Source of the DNA: a virus
Strand: one strand, 5' to 3'
Length of the DNA stretch: 36,882 nt
Virus record (IMG/VR): IMGVR_UViG_3300048927_000793
Span: 1 to 36,882 of that record
The notes beneath the pieces are model-generated. The model made no database searches, was not told where the DNA came from, and saw only the letters and a program-made list of their open reading frames with translations. Positions 23,115 through 29,969 of the stretch are shown in pieces. The position numbers and the translations under genes were made by a program. Within the stretch, counting starts at the first letter, position 1, and every line of letters starts with the position of its first letter.

Positions 23115-23588
23115 TCACGCCTGCGCCCTTCCCAGCTTGGCAACCATCGCCCGACTGTGGCTGTGTTTTTGAGTCTGACCGCCCGCACCACGCGCAGCGC
23201 TATTACGATCCGCCATGATCAACAGTACCTGCTGATGAAGACGTGTAACCCAATTGCGATACGTACGATCGGCCCCTTCAGTGATACCGAGCGCCCGCAT
23301 CTGCTCTCGCATGGACATCTGCTCCAGGTAGCGAAATTGAGCCAGGCTCGACAAGGCGTCTCCCTTGGGTCCGTTCCGGCGGAGTTGAGCAACTGCAGCG
23401 TCGACCTCACTGGTTACGTGATCCATCCCTGCCTCACCGGTGATGATCCGCGAACCCGGCGTTCCGCGAGGCGCACAGCCCTTCCACTCCATGATCGACC
23501 CCATCTGACTACCGATCCCAGCGCCAAGGCCGTACCGGCGGTGATGCTCACCCCAATGCACCAACAGCTCTTCGATTTCCTTGATCAT
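23115..23588 (-). CDS. Putative late-gene regulator (Q-like) or conserved unknown
   Basis: A 157-residue basic protein beginning MIKEIEELLVHWGEHHRRYG. About residues 108-138 hold a helix-turn-helix-like segment (EQMRALGITEGADRTYRNWV then LHQQVLLIMADR), similar in style to Q and ArpU/RinA-type late regulators. The C-terminus is Ser/His/Arg-rich. Position supports this: it is the last gene of the early right operon and lies directly before the late leader, as Q does in lambda. ATG 23588 follows iteron-like repeats rather than coding sequence. The family is not firmly recognised. Confidence 0.5.
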   Translation of the reverse strand: MIKEIEELLVHWGEHHRRYGLGAGIGSQMGSIMEWKGCAPRGTPGSRIITGEAGMDHVTSEVDAAVAQLRRNGPKGDALSSLAQFRYLEQMSMREQMRALGITEGADRTYRNWVTRLHQQVLLIMADRNSAARGAGGQTQKHSHSRAMVAKLGRAQA

Positions 23589-23916
23589 GCCCCAATCCCC
23601 CGCAGAACCAGACCCAACACAAAAAACGAGATACCCAACACAAACCCGACACACAAAAAAACCATACAAATCAAATGATTAATAAATGTTGTGTTGAGTG
23701 TGTTGGGTTTGTTGGGCTTTTCAGGGTTCGCATGGAAAAAAATCCTCGCTACTGAAAGCGGTGAAATATTCTGCGCACATGCGCGCCTGCGCGCGTAAAC
23801 CCAACACACCCAACACACACCGCCACAAGCCCCGGTTTTCGGGCCTGAATGTTGTGTTAGGTCGCCAAACACAGCCCAACACACCGTCAGCACACCCAAC
23901 ACACTTTTGGACGTAC
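23589..23916. repeat. CCCAACACA iteron cluster, candidate replication origin
   Basis: This 328-base gap between the primase-helicase gene and the Q-like gene holds seven exact 9-mers. Plus-strand CCCAACACA is at 23613, 23634, 23800, 23809, 23875 and 23895, and its complement TGTGTTGGG is at 23699. Close variants lie at 23645, 23690, 23708, 23853 and 23865. Copies at 23690-23716 and 23800-23817 abut exactly every nine bases. AT-rich segments (23651-23690, 23736-23752) lie between. P4-type primase-helicases bind iterons of this sort at their origin, so this is the best origin candidate. Confidence 0.62.
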
Positions 23917-26595
23917 TCATGCCGCGACCGCCTTGACGTGATCCCACGCCTCGACATTCCAGCCCGCCAGCTTCGCCTTGGCGCGCCACGCCTCGACGGT
24001 CTTGCCCAGATCGGCTGCCTTCAGCGATGGGGCGAGGGAAGCATCAGGGTCATCTGGAAAGAAGAACGCCCCGAACTTGCGGTCGTTACGTTCCGTCCAC
24101 GGGATGGATCGCGTCTTCTCGACCTCTGAACTCAGGAAGAGGGAGAACTTGGTCTGACTCATCGCGTGCTCTTTATTTCGGTGGCACCACTCGATAAACA
24201 GCGCATACAGGTCACTGGATAGGCACGCACCCCAGAGGCCGCTGCCCAGCTCGCCGTACTTCCACAGCTGCAAGAACGTCTGCCAACCCGCACGACTGAG
24301 CGCAACCAGGCGCTCGCGCGCCGATGTGCTCGGCGGTCGGGTGCGCTGGTCGAAATCGCCAAGGTCGACACGCAACAACCAGCCATACAGCGCCGCGACC
24401 CCACCGTTCTGTAGCTCAAGACCAATTGCCTTCTGGCGGGCAACAGGCAGGGTTTCATTTGGCCACATCACCAACATACGGCGGTCGCTGTCGCTGATGG
24501 GCCAAGGCAGGATTTCGTTACTCAAGAACACGGCATTCATGTGGTTGGACTCCTCCCAACCATTGATGAACTTCGATTCCATCCGCACGGTTTTACCGGT
24601 CACCAGGTGCTTGATCTTGCCCACCTGGTTGTAACGCTGGTCACGACTCACGACCTCCTCGAACACGGCCCACAGCTTGCGGCTTTGCCAGGCGTTGAAG
24701 TTGCTTTCCAACTGGGTCTGTCCCACTGTTGCGGCATACTGGCCGTAGAGCGCACCAAACGTGTCCGCAAACAGAAGGCTTTTGCCAGAGCCCTCCATGG
24801 TGGAGTGCATCAGCACCGCCGTATCCATCTTCGCGCCAAGGTGCTGCAGGGGGTACGCCAGCCAGCGAGTCAGCCACTGCTGGGCGCTGTCGTCGTGGTT
24901 GCACAGGAAAGAAATGAGCCACCGCAGATTTGCGCAGGCCTCTTCATCATCAACTGGCTCAAGCGGCAGCCCCTCGAACGTATTTATGTAGACGGTCGGA
25001 TCCTTGGTCATCGTTGGGTCGAACACGATGTGGTCGACATCCACCACGCGGCGATCAGCACTGTTGAGCCAGAGCGCGTAGGCATCGCCCAACGCCATTT
25101 TCACCGCGCCTTCGGGCACGCGGCGTTTCTTCTCGCGGTCCCACACGTCCTTCGTACCGTCGATGTAGACGTAGCGATCAACAGGCGCCATGCCCAGCGC
25201 GCCACCCTTCTTGCCGGCCATCTTGCGAACTTGCTCGAACTCGCGCACCTGGTCATCAGCGATCAGCTTCTTTTTGGGACTATCAATCCACTCCTTAGCA
25301 AGTGCCTTTCCGACCAGGGCCTCGAACGCTGACTTCTTCATCACCCTCGTTTTATCGATGTCCCACATCTGCGTGGTTCCTTCCACCAAGGCAAAACGGC
25401 GCAGCAGCTGGTCAACCGTCAACCCGTCCCCCGCCCCCCCGTCGTTGGCAGGAGCCGCCTCTTCGGACGCACCAAGATCGGCCCGTTCGGGTGATGGGGC
25501 CGGGGGAAGATCTGGCTGGGGTGGGCGAGCGGACTGCATGCCCAGCATGCGTGCAGCTTCTTTCACGGCGCGCGATTGATCGCCACCGTGCTCAAGCAGG
25601 CAGTAAACCTCGAACGCGTCATTCTGGTGGCCGTTAGCAAGCGGATCAGCGCCATGGTGCGAATACACCTTGCCGTCGGTGATCGTGATGCCCGGCAATC
25701 CGGTGCTGCTCTGGGCGTACAACCATTTTTGACCGCGCTTGATGTACCCGTGCGCTCTCAGCAGCTCTTCAACATCGTGACAACGATTGAACTCGTCGAT
25801 CACAGACGGCTGCTTACCGGGAGTGGATACAGGCTTGGTTTTTTGCTTCGACTTTGGCTGTTCAATCTTCGGCGCCCACGGGCAGGCGGCCTCGGCATCT
25901 CGCTTGAAGATGTCCCAACCATTCCAGATATTCAGCAAGTCAGCGGTCAGGACCGGCAAACCATCGGAGGAAGGCGGAGTACGCCAGGTGTACGGCTTAC
26001 TAGTGCCAGGATGGATCGACGGCGGGAGTACGTCCTGCACAAGGCCCGCGCGAAGTTCAAACACGGTGATGCGCGCGTATTGATGGGCTTCGACGCGGTA
26101 AAGCTTTTCCCGCGCCGTGTCGCCGGCATCCTTGGCGGTGTTCGCTTTCATGATCAGCGACTTGTGCTTCGAGCCATCCGGATCATTCGGATTCGGCCAG
26201 GCGAGAGAATGGCGCGTGAGGTCGAGGCCATCCGGAACTGCGAACAGAATACGGAAGCGCGCCGGGTTACCAACAACAGTCGGATAGGCTTCGGCCAGCG
26301 CGTCCAGATCCAAGCCGAGCAGGTCTGCGAATATCTGGCGGGTGTACTCGACGTCATCGACATCCAGCGAGCAGACACGGCTCGGGCCCAACACGACGCC
26401 CATGTTGTGCTTCGGGTGCAACGTCCAGAACTTCTCAGCCGCGTCAGGATCGGTGATATATCCACCGGGCTTATTCCAGCCAAATCCTTTCGGCGCCTTC
26501 TCACCCGGTTCGATGGAAACCAGAGCCAGATTGAAGGTTTCGATGTAACGCCGAGCCCATATTGCGATACTGCTTGGGTTCGAACGGTCGGTCAT
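23917..26595 (-). CDS. Primase-helicase (Prim-Pol plus SF3 helicase, P4 alpha/D5-like)
   Basis: An 892-residue protein. Residues 1-215 are a bifunctional primase/polymerase domain: 'SIEPGEKAPKGFGW', the metal-binding D78-x-D80 (CSLDVDD) and 'PSIHPGTSKPYTW'. A linker domain lies at about 265-355. From about 590 comes the superfamily 3 helicase, with Walker A EGSGKS (601-606) and Walker B LWAVFEE (641-647). It should unwind and prime phage DNA and probably recognise the origin. ATG 26595 overlaps the TraR-like stop as ATGA; the frame continues to a TTG at 26640 that is less likely. The candidate iterons follow its stop directly. Confidence 0.92.
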   Translation of the reverse strand: MTDRSNPSSIAIWARRYIETFNLALVSIEPGEKAPKGFGWNKPGGYITDPDAAEKFWTLHPKHNMGVVLGPSRVCSLDVDDVEYTRQIFADLLGLDLDALAEAYPTVVGNPARFRILFAVPDGLDLTRHSLAWPNPNDPDGSKHKSLIMKANTAKDAGDTAREKLYRVEAHQYARITVFELRAGLVQDVLPPSIHPGTSKPYTWRTPPSSDGLPVLTADLLNIWNGWDIFKRDAEAACPWAPKIEQPKSKQKTKPVSTPGKQPSVIDEFNRCHDVEELLRAHGYIKRGQKWLYAQSSTGLPGITITDGKVYSHHGADPLANGHQNDAFEVYCLLEHGGDQSRAVKEAARMLGMQSARPPQPDLPPAPSPERADLGASEEAAPANDGGAGDGLTVDQLLRRFALVEGTTQMWDIDKTRVMKKSAFEALVGKALAKEWIDSPKKKLIADDQVREFEQVRKMAGKKGGALGMAPVDRYVYIDGTKDVWDREKKRRVPEGAVKMALGDAYALWLNSADRRVVDVDHIVFDPTMTKDPTVYINTFEGLPLEPVDDEEACANLRWLISFLCNHDDSAQQWLTRWLAYPLQHLGAKMDTAVLMHSTMEGSGKSLLFADTFGALYGQYAATVGQTQLESNFNAWQSRKLWAVFEEVVSRDQRYNQVGKIKHLVTGKTVRMESKFINGWEESNHMNAVFLSNEILPWPISDSDRRMLVMWPNETLPVARQKAIGLELQNGGVAALYGWLLRVDLGDFDQRTRPPSTSARERLVALSRAGWQTFLQLWKYGELGSGLWGACLSSDLYALFIEWCHRNKEHAMSQTKFSLFLSSEVEKTRSIPWTERNDRKFGAFFFPDDPDASLAPSLKAADLGKTVEAWRAKAKLAGWNVEAWDHVKAVAA

Positions 26596-26795
26596 TGCCG
26601 GCGCTCCCGCACCGCTTGGCAACTGACGCAGGTCTGGCAACCTGCCACCTTCTGCCTGCGCAACAGCGGGATGGGGTCGTCGCAGACCTCACAGAACTCC
26701 GCGCTGGCACGCACAGAGGCTGTTGCCCGACGCTGCAATGCGATGTCCAGCAGGTACTGGGCTTGATCATTTGCGATATCTGCGACGTCAGCCAT
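26592..26795 (-). CDS. TraR/DksA-type zinc finger protein
   Basis: The 67-residue protein has an N-terminal helix (ADVADIANDQAQYLLDIALQRR) and a C4 zinc finger, C35-x2-C38 and C56-x2-C59 ('CEVCDDPIPLLRR' and 'CVSCQ'). This is the short TraR layout that binds the secondary channel of RNA polymerase and mimics DksA with ppGpp. ATG 26795 has GGAGG upstream and overlaps the CII-like gene by eight bases. Phage copies may shift host transcription during infection; that role is inferred. Confidence 0.9.
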   Translation of the reverse strand: MADVADIANDQAQYLLDIALQRRATASVRASAEFCEVCDDPIPLLRRQKVAGCQTCVSCQAVRERRQ

Positions 26796-27276
26796 TGTCA
26801 CGAGCCTCCATCGCCTGCCGCGCACCGGCCATGATGCCGAGCACCTCACGAATAACGTCCATGCCCTGCTTTTCGAGAGCAGCAACCTCATGCGGCTCCC
26901 AGATATTATCGGCTGCACCGTCGTGCATGCAGGCCACGAACTCGCCCGACTCTTCCAGCAATTTGCCCACCGCTTTCAACGCTTGGGATGTGGCTGGAAC
27001 AGGGATTGGCTTGTACCAGACGGCACCCGCTGGCCGCATGAGCGCGTCAAGCAGCAGCGGATTGGCAGTCAGCCTGATGACCTCTTCAAGTTCATCAGGA
27101 GACAGCCAGCGGCGCTCTTCATCCAGCTTCAGTTTCTTTTGAAGGGTGTCGTTCTCGATCACCATTTCAAAGGCCAGGGCAGTGACACCACCCTTGTAAT
27201 CACGCCCTGCGCGGTAAAGCGCCTGGCGCAACGAAAGAACCGGACCAGCGTCCGGCAACAGATCTGAGCGACTCAT
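26788..27276 (-). CDS. Phage regulatory protein CII-like (CP76 family)
   Basis: The 162-residue protein starts MSRSDLLPDAGPVLSLRQALYRAGRDYKGGVTALAFEM. It contains 'NDTLQKKLKLDEERRWLSPDELEEVIRLT', the helix-turn-helix region of the Phage_CP76/CII family that controls lysogeny choice or early genes. It is the first gene after cro in the right operon, the cII place. A perfect 9-bp inverted repeat lies immediately before its start codon. The reading frame extends upstream to 27420, but that part crosses the repeat and looks non-coding. Confidence 0.82.
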   Translation of the reverse strand: MSRSDLLPDAGPVLSLRQALYRAGRDYKGGVTALAFEMVIENDTLQKKLKLDEERRWLSPDELEEVIRLTANPLLLDALMRPAGAVWYKPIPVPATSQALKAVGKLLEESGEFVACMHDGAADNIWEPHEVAALEKQGMDVIREVLGIMAGARQAMEARDNG

Positions 27277-27277
27277 A

Positions 27278-27300
27278 ACCGTAAAATCCCCTTTTACGGT
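27278..27300 (-). promoter_or_regulatory. Inverted repeat with ribosome site in its loop, before the CII-like gene
   Basis: ACCGTAAAA and TTTTACGGT (9 bp, perfect) flank five bases. On the minus strand the loop is GGGGA, the only Shine-Dalgarno-like sequence for the CII-like gene, and the ATG follows the stem after one base. It may be an RNA hairpin controlling translation or a dimeric protein operator. Confidence 0.65.
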
Positions 27301-27426
27301 GTAGCCATAGAAACGGGCACGCCCTATCCTACGACCACGACCGATGTGCATGTGCTGTGTATCGTCGTAGTCGAGCTGGGGTGATCTTGTGGTGAGAGGG
27401 CCCCAGCCCGGCGACTTCAATAGGGT

Positions 27427-27660
27427 TTAAGCAGCGGACTTGGCCTCAGCGCCGATCTCATCTGCTGGGAAAACTGTCTCCAGGCTGCACTTAACGCCGG
27501 ACGTGTTTAATACCGACACAATCCGACGGCAGTCAGCTAAGCGAGGCGTACGACGCAACGTCTCGTAGTGACCGATTGCAGCCTGCGTAAGGCCAACCTT
27601 TTCGGCGAGCTCCTGCTGCGTGAGATTCGCAGCCTTCCGAGCAGTACTTAGGGCGCTCAT
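27427..27660 (-). CDS. cro: Cro-like repressor
   Basis: The 77-residue protein has a helix-turn-helix at about residues 15-36 (TQQELAEKVGLTQAAIGHYE) and no protease domain. It is divergent from the cI gene across a 111-base operator region. AAGGAGG precedes ATG 27660. Its promoter shares an operator with the repressor sites. By position and size it is the Cro of this switch and should repress cI and early promoters during lytic growth. The upstream frame to 27876 is a shadow through the operators. Confidence 0.88.
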   Translation of the reverse strand: MSALSTARKAANLTQQELAEKVGLTQAAIGHYETLRRTPRLADCRRIVSVLNTSGVKCSLETVFPADEIGAEAKSAA

Positions 27661-27686
27661 GGCAACCTCCTTGATGTTCGACCGAG

Positions 27687-27715
27687 ACAATACACTTTGT
27701 ATTTTTTTCACGCAA
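27687..27715 (-). promoter_or_regulatory. PR-like promoter of cro and the right operon
   Basis: On the minus strand TTGCGT (plus 27710-27715) is spaced 17 bases from TATTGT (plus 27687-27692). The first operator (27689-27703) covers the -10 and spacer, so bound repressor would block it. Confidence 0.7.
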
Positions 27716-27762
27716 GCTCTCAATACAGTCTGTCGATTGCCCATAAAAATACGCCCTGTATT
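27689..27762. promoter_or_regulatory. Right operator cluster: three 15-bp CI/Cro sites
   Basis: The consensus AATACA-N3-TGTATT occurs at 27689-27703 (perfect: CTT centre), 27722-27736 (left half perfect, right half TGTCGA) and 27748-27762 (one mismatch: AATACG). The first overlaps the cro promoter -10. The second is centred near -43 of the cI promoter, where an activating repressor would sit. The third overlaps the cI -10. This is the OR1/OR2/OR3 logic of lambda with a different DNA code. Confidence 0.82.
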
Positions 27763-27772
27763 ATTTTGGGCA
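27737..27772 (+). promoter_or_regulatory. PRM-like promoter giving a leaderless cI mRNA
   Basis: TTGCCC (27737-27742), a 16-base spacer and TATTAT (27759-27764) place transcription start at about 27771-27772, the A of the cI ATG. No Shine-Dalgarno sequence is present. Lambda cI from PRM is also leaderless. Confidence 0.62.
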
Positions 27773-28413
27773 TGAGCGAATGGTATGAAATAGCGAAAAA
27801 AATCATGGAAACCCAGGACATCAGCCAAGAACAGATGGCTGAGCGGCTGGGCGTCACACAAGGCGCAGTGGGGCATTGGCTAAACGGCAAACGCGAACCC
27901 AAACTGGAGACAATCAACAGGTTGCTCGCGGTGCTTGGCGTGCCGGGTTTGGCGATCATCGTCCCTGATTCCGAAAAGATTTCTACCCAAGAGCCTCCCG
28001 TCCAGCCGGACCGACTTTATCGCTATCCCGTCTTGAGCTGGGTAAGCGCGGGGGCGTGGGCAGAGGCAACCGAGCCGTTTGCGCCTGGTGCGGCTGATCA
28101 GTTCGAAGTCACCGATTACAAAGCGAAAGGGCCAGCGTTCTGGCTGAAGGTCCGTGGCGATTCGATGACCGCGCCAGTAGGTCAAAGTGTGCCCGAGGGC
28201 ATGCTCATTCTCGTTGATACAGGCATTGAGCCGAGCCCAGGAAAATTGGTCATCGCCAAGCTTCCCGAAAGCAACGAAGCGACTTTCAAAAAGTTGATCG
28301 AAGACTCTGGGCAGCAATTTCTCAAAGCGCTTAATCCAGCCTATCCAATGATTCCTATGCACGAGCAGTGCAGACTGATAGGCGTTGTGAGCCTCGCGAA
28401 GATGACTCTTTAA
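27772..28413 (+). CDS. cI: CI-like repressor with S24 self-cleavage domain
   Basis: A 213-residue protein. An N-terminal helix-turn-helix spans about residues 18-40 (SQEQMAERLGVTQGAVGHWL). A LexA/CI peptidase domain begins near residue 85, with the cleavage pair Ala93-Gly94 (WVSAGAW), catalytic Ser131 (GDSM) and Lys173 (ATFKKL). The C-terminal 'LNPAYPMIPMHEQC' closely resembles lambda CI. All residues for RecA-stimulated autocleavage are present, so the prophage should be SOS-inducible. The ATG lacks a ribosome site. A strong terminator follows its stop. Confidence 0.95.
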   Translation: MSEWYEIAKKIMETQDISQEQMAERLGVTQGAVGHWLNGKREPKLETINRLLAVLGVPGLAIIVPDSEKISTQEPPVQPDRLYRYPVLSWVSAGAWAEATEPFAPGAADQFEVTDYKAKGPAFWLKVRGDSMTAPVGQSVPEGMLILVDTGIEPSPGKLVIAKLPESNEATFKKLIEDSGQQFLKALNPAYPMIPMHEQCRLIGVVSLAKMTL

Positions 28414-28433
28414 GGCATCACCACTGCATACAG

Positions 28434-28457
28434 AACCCTGCGCCGCAGGGTTTTTTT
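28434..28457 (+). terminator. Intrinsic terminator after cI
   Basis: AACCCTGCG/CGCAGGGTT-type stem (ACCCTGC with GCAGGGT) followed by seven T, 21 bases after the cI stop. Confidence 0.88.
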
Positions 28458-28532
28458 ATGCTCGGCGCGTAGGAATCCTACAGATCAGTCCGAACATTCA
28501 CCTTCCCACTTGATCAAAAACGGATCCCAGAA

Positions 28533-28552
28533 TACTGTATATAAAAACAGTA
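28533..28552 (+). promoter_or_regulatory. LexA (SOS) box before the DUF1654-like gene
   Basis: TACTGTATATAAAAACAGTA matches the LexA consensus CTG-N10-CAG with an AT-rich core and near-perfect outer symmetry. It ends 15 bases before the ATG of the next gene and has a ribosome site (GGAGG) between. It should be bound by the host LexA, adding a second SOS input beside cI cleavage. Confidence 0.85.
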
Positions 28553-28567
28553 AACGGAGGTTTCTTT

Positions 28568-28816
28568 ATGAGCAGTTGGACCCCAGACGTATCAGATCAA
28601 AGCGCTTACGTAGCGCTGGCGCAACGCATTCAATCCATCATCACCAGCCCCAAGGCACAGATCGATCACCAAGCGGTCATCGCGCCTGAGTCCGGGGAAA
28701 GCCGCTCCAATTGGGAGCGATTGGTCAGCGAAATCCGCGACGCAGAAGGCGTCTCGATTACCACGCGTGAAGACGGTAGCTACGTCGTCGCTTGGTTCAT
28801 CACCCCGGAGGCATGA
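28568..28816 (+). CDS. DUF1654-like small protein under LexA control
   Basis: The 82-residue protein (MSSWTPDVSDQSAYVALAQRIQSII...) has the pattern 'A-RIQ-II-SPKAQ...W-RLVSEI-...GVSITTREDGSYVVAW' that I associate with DUF1654, a Pseudomonas family of unknown function. GGAGG lies seven bases before ATG. It follows the cI terminator and is preceded by a clear LexA box, so it should be made early in DNA damage. An anti-repressor role as for Tum of phage 186 is possible but unproven. Confidence 0.72.
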   Translation: MSSWTPDVSDQSAYVALAQRIQSIITSPKAQIDHQAVIAPESGESRSNWERLVSEIRDAEGVSITTREDGSYVVAWFITPEA

Positions 28817-28846
28817 AGAAATCCATCGGAAGAAGGATCCGATAAA

Positions 28847-28888
28847 AATACAAATCGTATTGCTGATTTCAAATACATATTGTATTGT
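28847..28888 (+). promoter_or_regulatory. Left operators (two CI/Cro sites) and PL-like promoter
   Basis: AATACA-AAT-CGTATT (28847-28861) and AATACA-TAT-TGTATT (28872-28886, a perfect match to the consensus) lie 25 bases apart. A promoter TTGCTG (28860-28865), 17-base spacer and TATTGT (28883-28888) overlaps both. The second site covers the -10 and spacer, exactly the arrangement at the cro promoter. It would drive the plus-strand early operon and is about 1.1 kb from the right operators, allowing DNA looping. Confidence 0.8.
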
Positions 28889-28923
28889 TTGTTTCGTACC
28901 CCTCTCACCAAAGAGTACGAACC

Positions 28924-29109
28924 ATGCCAACAACACAGCACATCAAAAGCTGCCGGGTGTACCTACACCCCGCAGCTGCAACGTCCAAAGCTTCTGTAGA
29001 AGCCATTCAGCGCCGTACCGGCTTGCTGATCATCACATCCCCAAAACAGCGCCACGCCCAGCTGAACCAAGCTGACGACTCGGCGCCATGGGGAGGCGAT
29101 GCAGCATGA
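28924..29109 (+). CDS. Small hypothetical protein, first gene after PL
   Basis: A 61-residue protein (MPTTQHIKSCRVYLHPAAATSKASVEAIQRRTGLLIITSPKQRH...), slightly basic, without recognised motif; the segment 'SVEAIQRRTGLLII' may be a helix-strand. It starts about 30 bases after the PL-like -10, so it is the first product of the left operon. The next gene overlaps its stop as ATGA. The ribosome site is weak (AAGAG). Confidence 0.6.
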   Translation: MPTTQHIKSCRVYLHPAAATSKASVEAIQRRTGLLIITSPKQRHAQLNQADDSAPWGGDAA

Positions 29110-29678
29110 ACCGACTCCTTATTGGCCTCACCGGCCCTGCCCGTACGGGCAAAAGCACCACCGCGCATCACCTCGCGATCGAGCACGGCTTCGAGTGCTA
29201 CGCCTTTGCCGATCCGCTACGCGACGCACTGATGGCGATCTTCCAGCTGTCGCCAGAGGACTTTGAAGGCGCCGCAAAGGAAGAACCAATCGCGTGGTTG
29301 GGCCGCTCCCCTCGCCAACTGATGCAGCTGCTCGGCACCGAGTGGGGCAGACACATGATTAGCGCGAATCTCTGGGTCGATTTGGCCGAACAGCACCTAG
29401 ATGCTGTGGCCAACGCATCGTGGCCTGCGCCAAATTTCGTGATCAGCGACCTGCGCTTTGAGAACGAGGCTGACTTTGTCCGCAAACGAGGCGGCGTGGT
29501 CGTGCATCTGCAGCGCTTCGACGCACCAAAGGTCAATCCACACCTCAGTGAGGCGGGAATATCGCTTCACAAGGATGACCTGGTGTTGGTGAACGACGGC
29601 GATCTAGCAAGCCTTCATCACCAGGTCGAGGCGGTGCTGCATGCGCTGCATGCTCGCCAGACCCGATCAGCAGCCTGA
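29106..29678 (+). CDS. Deoxynucleoside monophosphate kinase-like P-loop protein
   Basis: The 190-residue protein has Walker A GPARTGKS (residues 10-17), then 'YAFADPLRDALMAIF' and 'GRSPRQLMQLLGTEWGR', which match phage dNMP kinases of the T4 gene 1 type. 'FVISDLRFENEADFV' carries the Asp-Leu-Arg-Phe-Glu motif of the family. It would phosphorylate dNMPs to supply phage DNA synthesis. GGAGG precedes ATG 29106. Confidence 0.85.
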   Translation: MNRLLIGLTGPARTGKSTTAHHLAIEHGFECYAFADPLRDALMAIFQLSPEDFEGAAKEEPIAWLGRSPRQLMQLLGTEWGRHMISANLWVDLAEQHLDAVANASWPAPNFVISDLRFENEADFVRKRGGVVVHLQRFDAPKVNPHLSEAGISLHKDDLVLVNDGDLASLHHQVEAVLHALHARQTRSAA

Positions 29679-29687
29679 GCTCCGGCC

Positions 29688-29969
29688 ATGAACAGAACCC
29701 TCGACGAGACCGCTGCCGTGCTTGGCATCAAGCCGCGAGCCTTCCGGGCCAAGCTGCGCGATCTGCACATCCTGACCAAGGACGGCGATCTGGCAAGCCA
29801 CCATCGTGACCGCGGCTATCTCTACTCCGACACACGCAGCACCTGGAACCCGAAGCTCAGAAACTATCGCCATTACGCCGTCGTGATGGTGAAAGAGCCT
29901 GGCGTGGAATGGCTGGCAAAGAAGCTCGGGGTCACTGTTACCAAGATCAACAAGGATGCAGCAGCATGA
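29688..29969 (+). CDS. KilAC-domain (phage antirepressor C-terminal-like) protein
   Basis: The 93-residue protein has 'LDETAAVLGIKPRAFRAKLRDLHILTKDGDLASHH', a winged-helix-like KilAC segment, followed by 'YSDTRSTWNPKLRNYRHYAVVMVKEPGVEWLAKK'. KilAC is usually the C-terminal part of larger Ant proteins; here it stands alone without the N-terminal Bro-N or AntA half. It may regulate early genes. Ribosome site is poor. The next gene overlaps by ATGA. Confidence 0.72.
   Translation: MNRTLDETAAVLGIKPRAFRAKLRDLHILTKDGDLASHHRDRGYLYSDTRSTWNPKLRNYRHYAVVMVKEPGVEWLAKKLGVTVTKINKDAAA

Noticed and set aside
23589-23916. CRISPR array
   Set aside because: Repeats are 9 bp, in both orientations and irregularly spaced; there are no unique spacers of even length and no cas genes.
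23585-23989. A minus-strand frame of up to 134 codons with a hydrophobic end across the CCCAACACA repeats
   Set aside because: It starts inside the primase gene, is built from translated repeats (Cys/Val/Trp-rich), and has no good ribosome site; the repeats explain the composition. A short membrane protein cannot be fully excluded.
25576-26766. A 396-codon plus-strand frame opposite the primase gene
   Set aside because: Antisense shadow; the minus-strand primase-helicase is fully supported by motifs.
27301-27420. Longer N-terminus of the CII-like protein
   Set aside because: It would read through the inverted repeat and contains no family-like residues; ATG 27276 gives the expected N-terminus.
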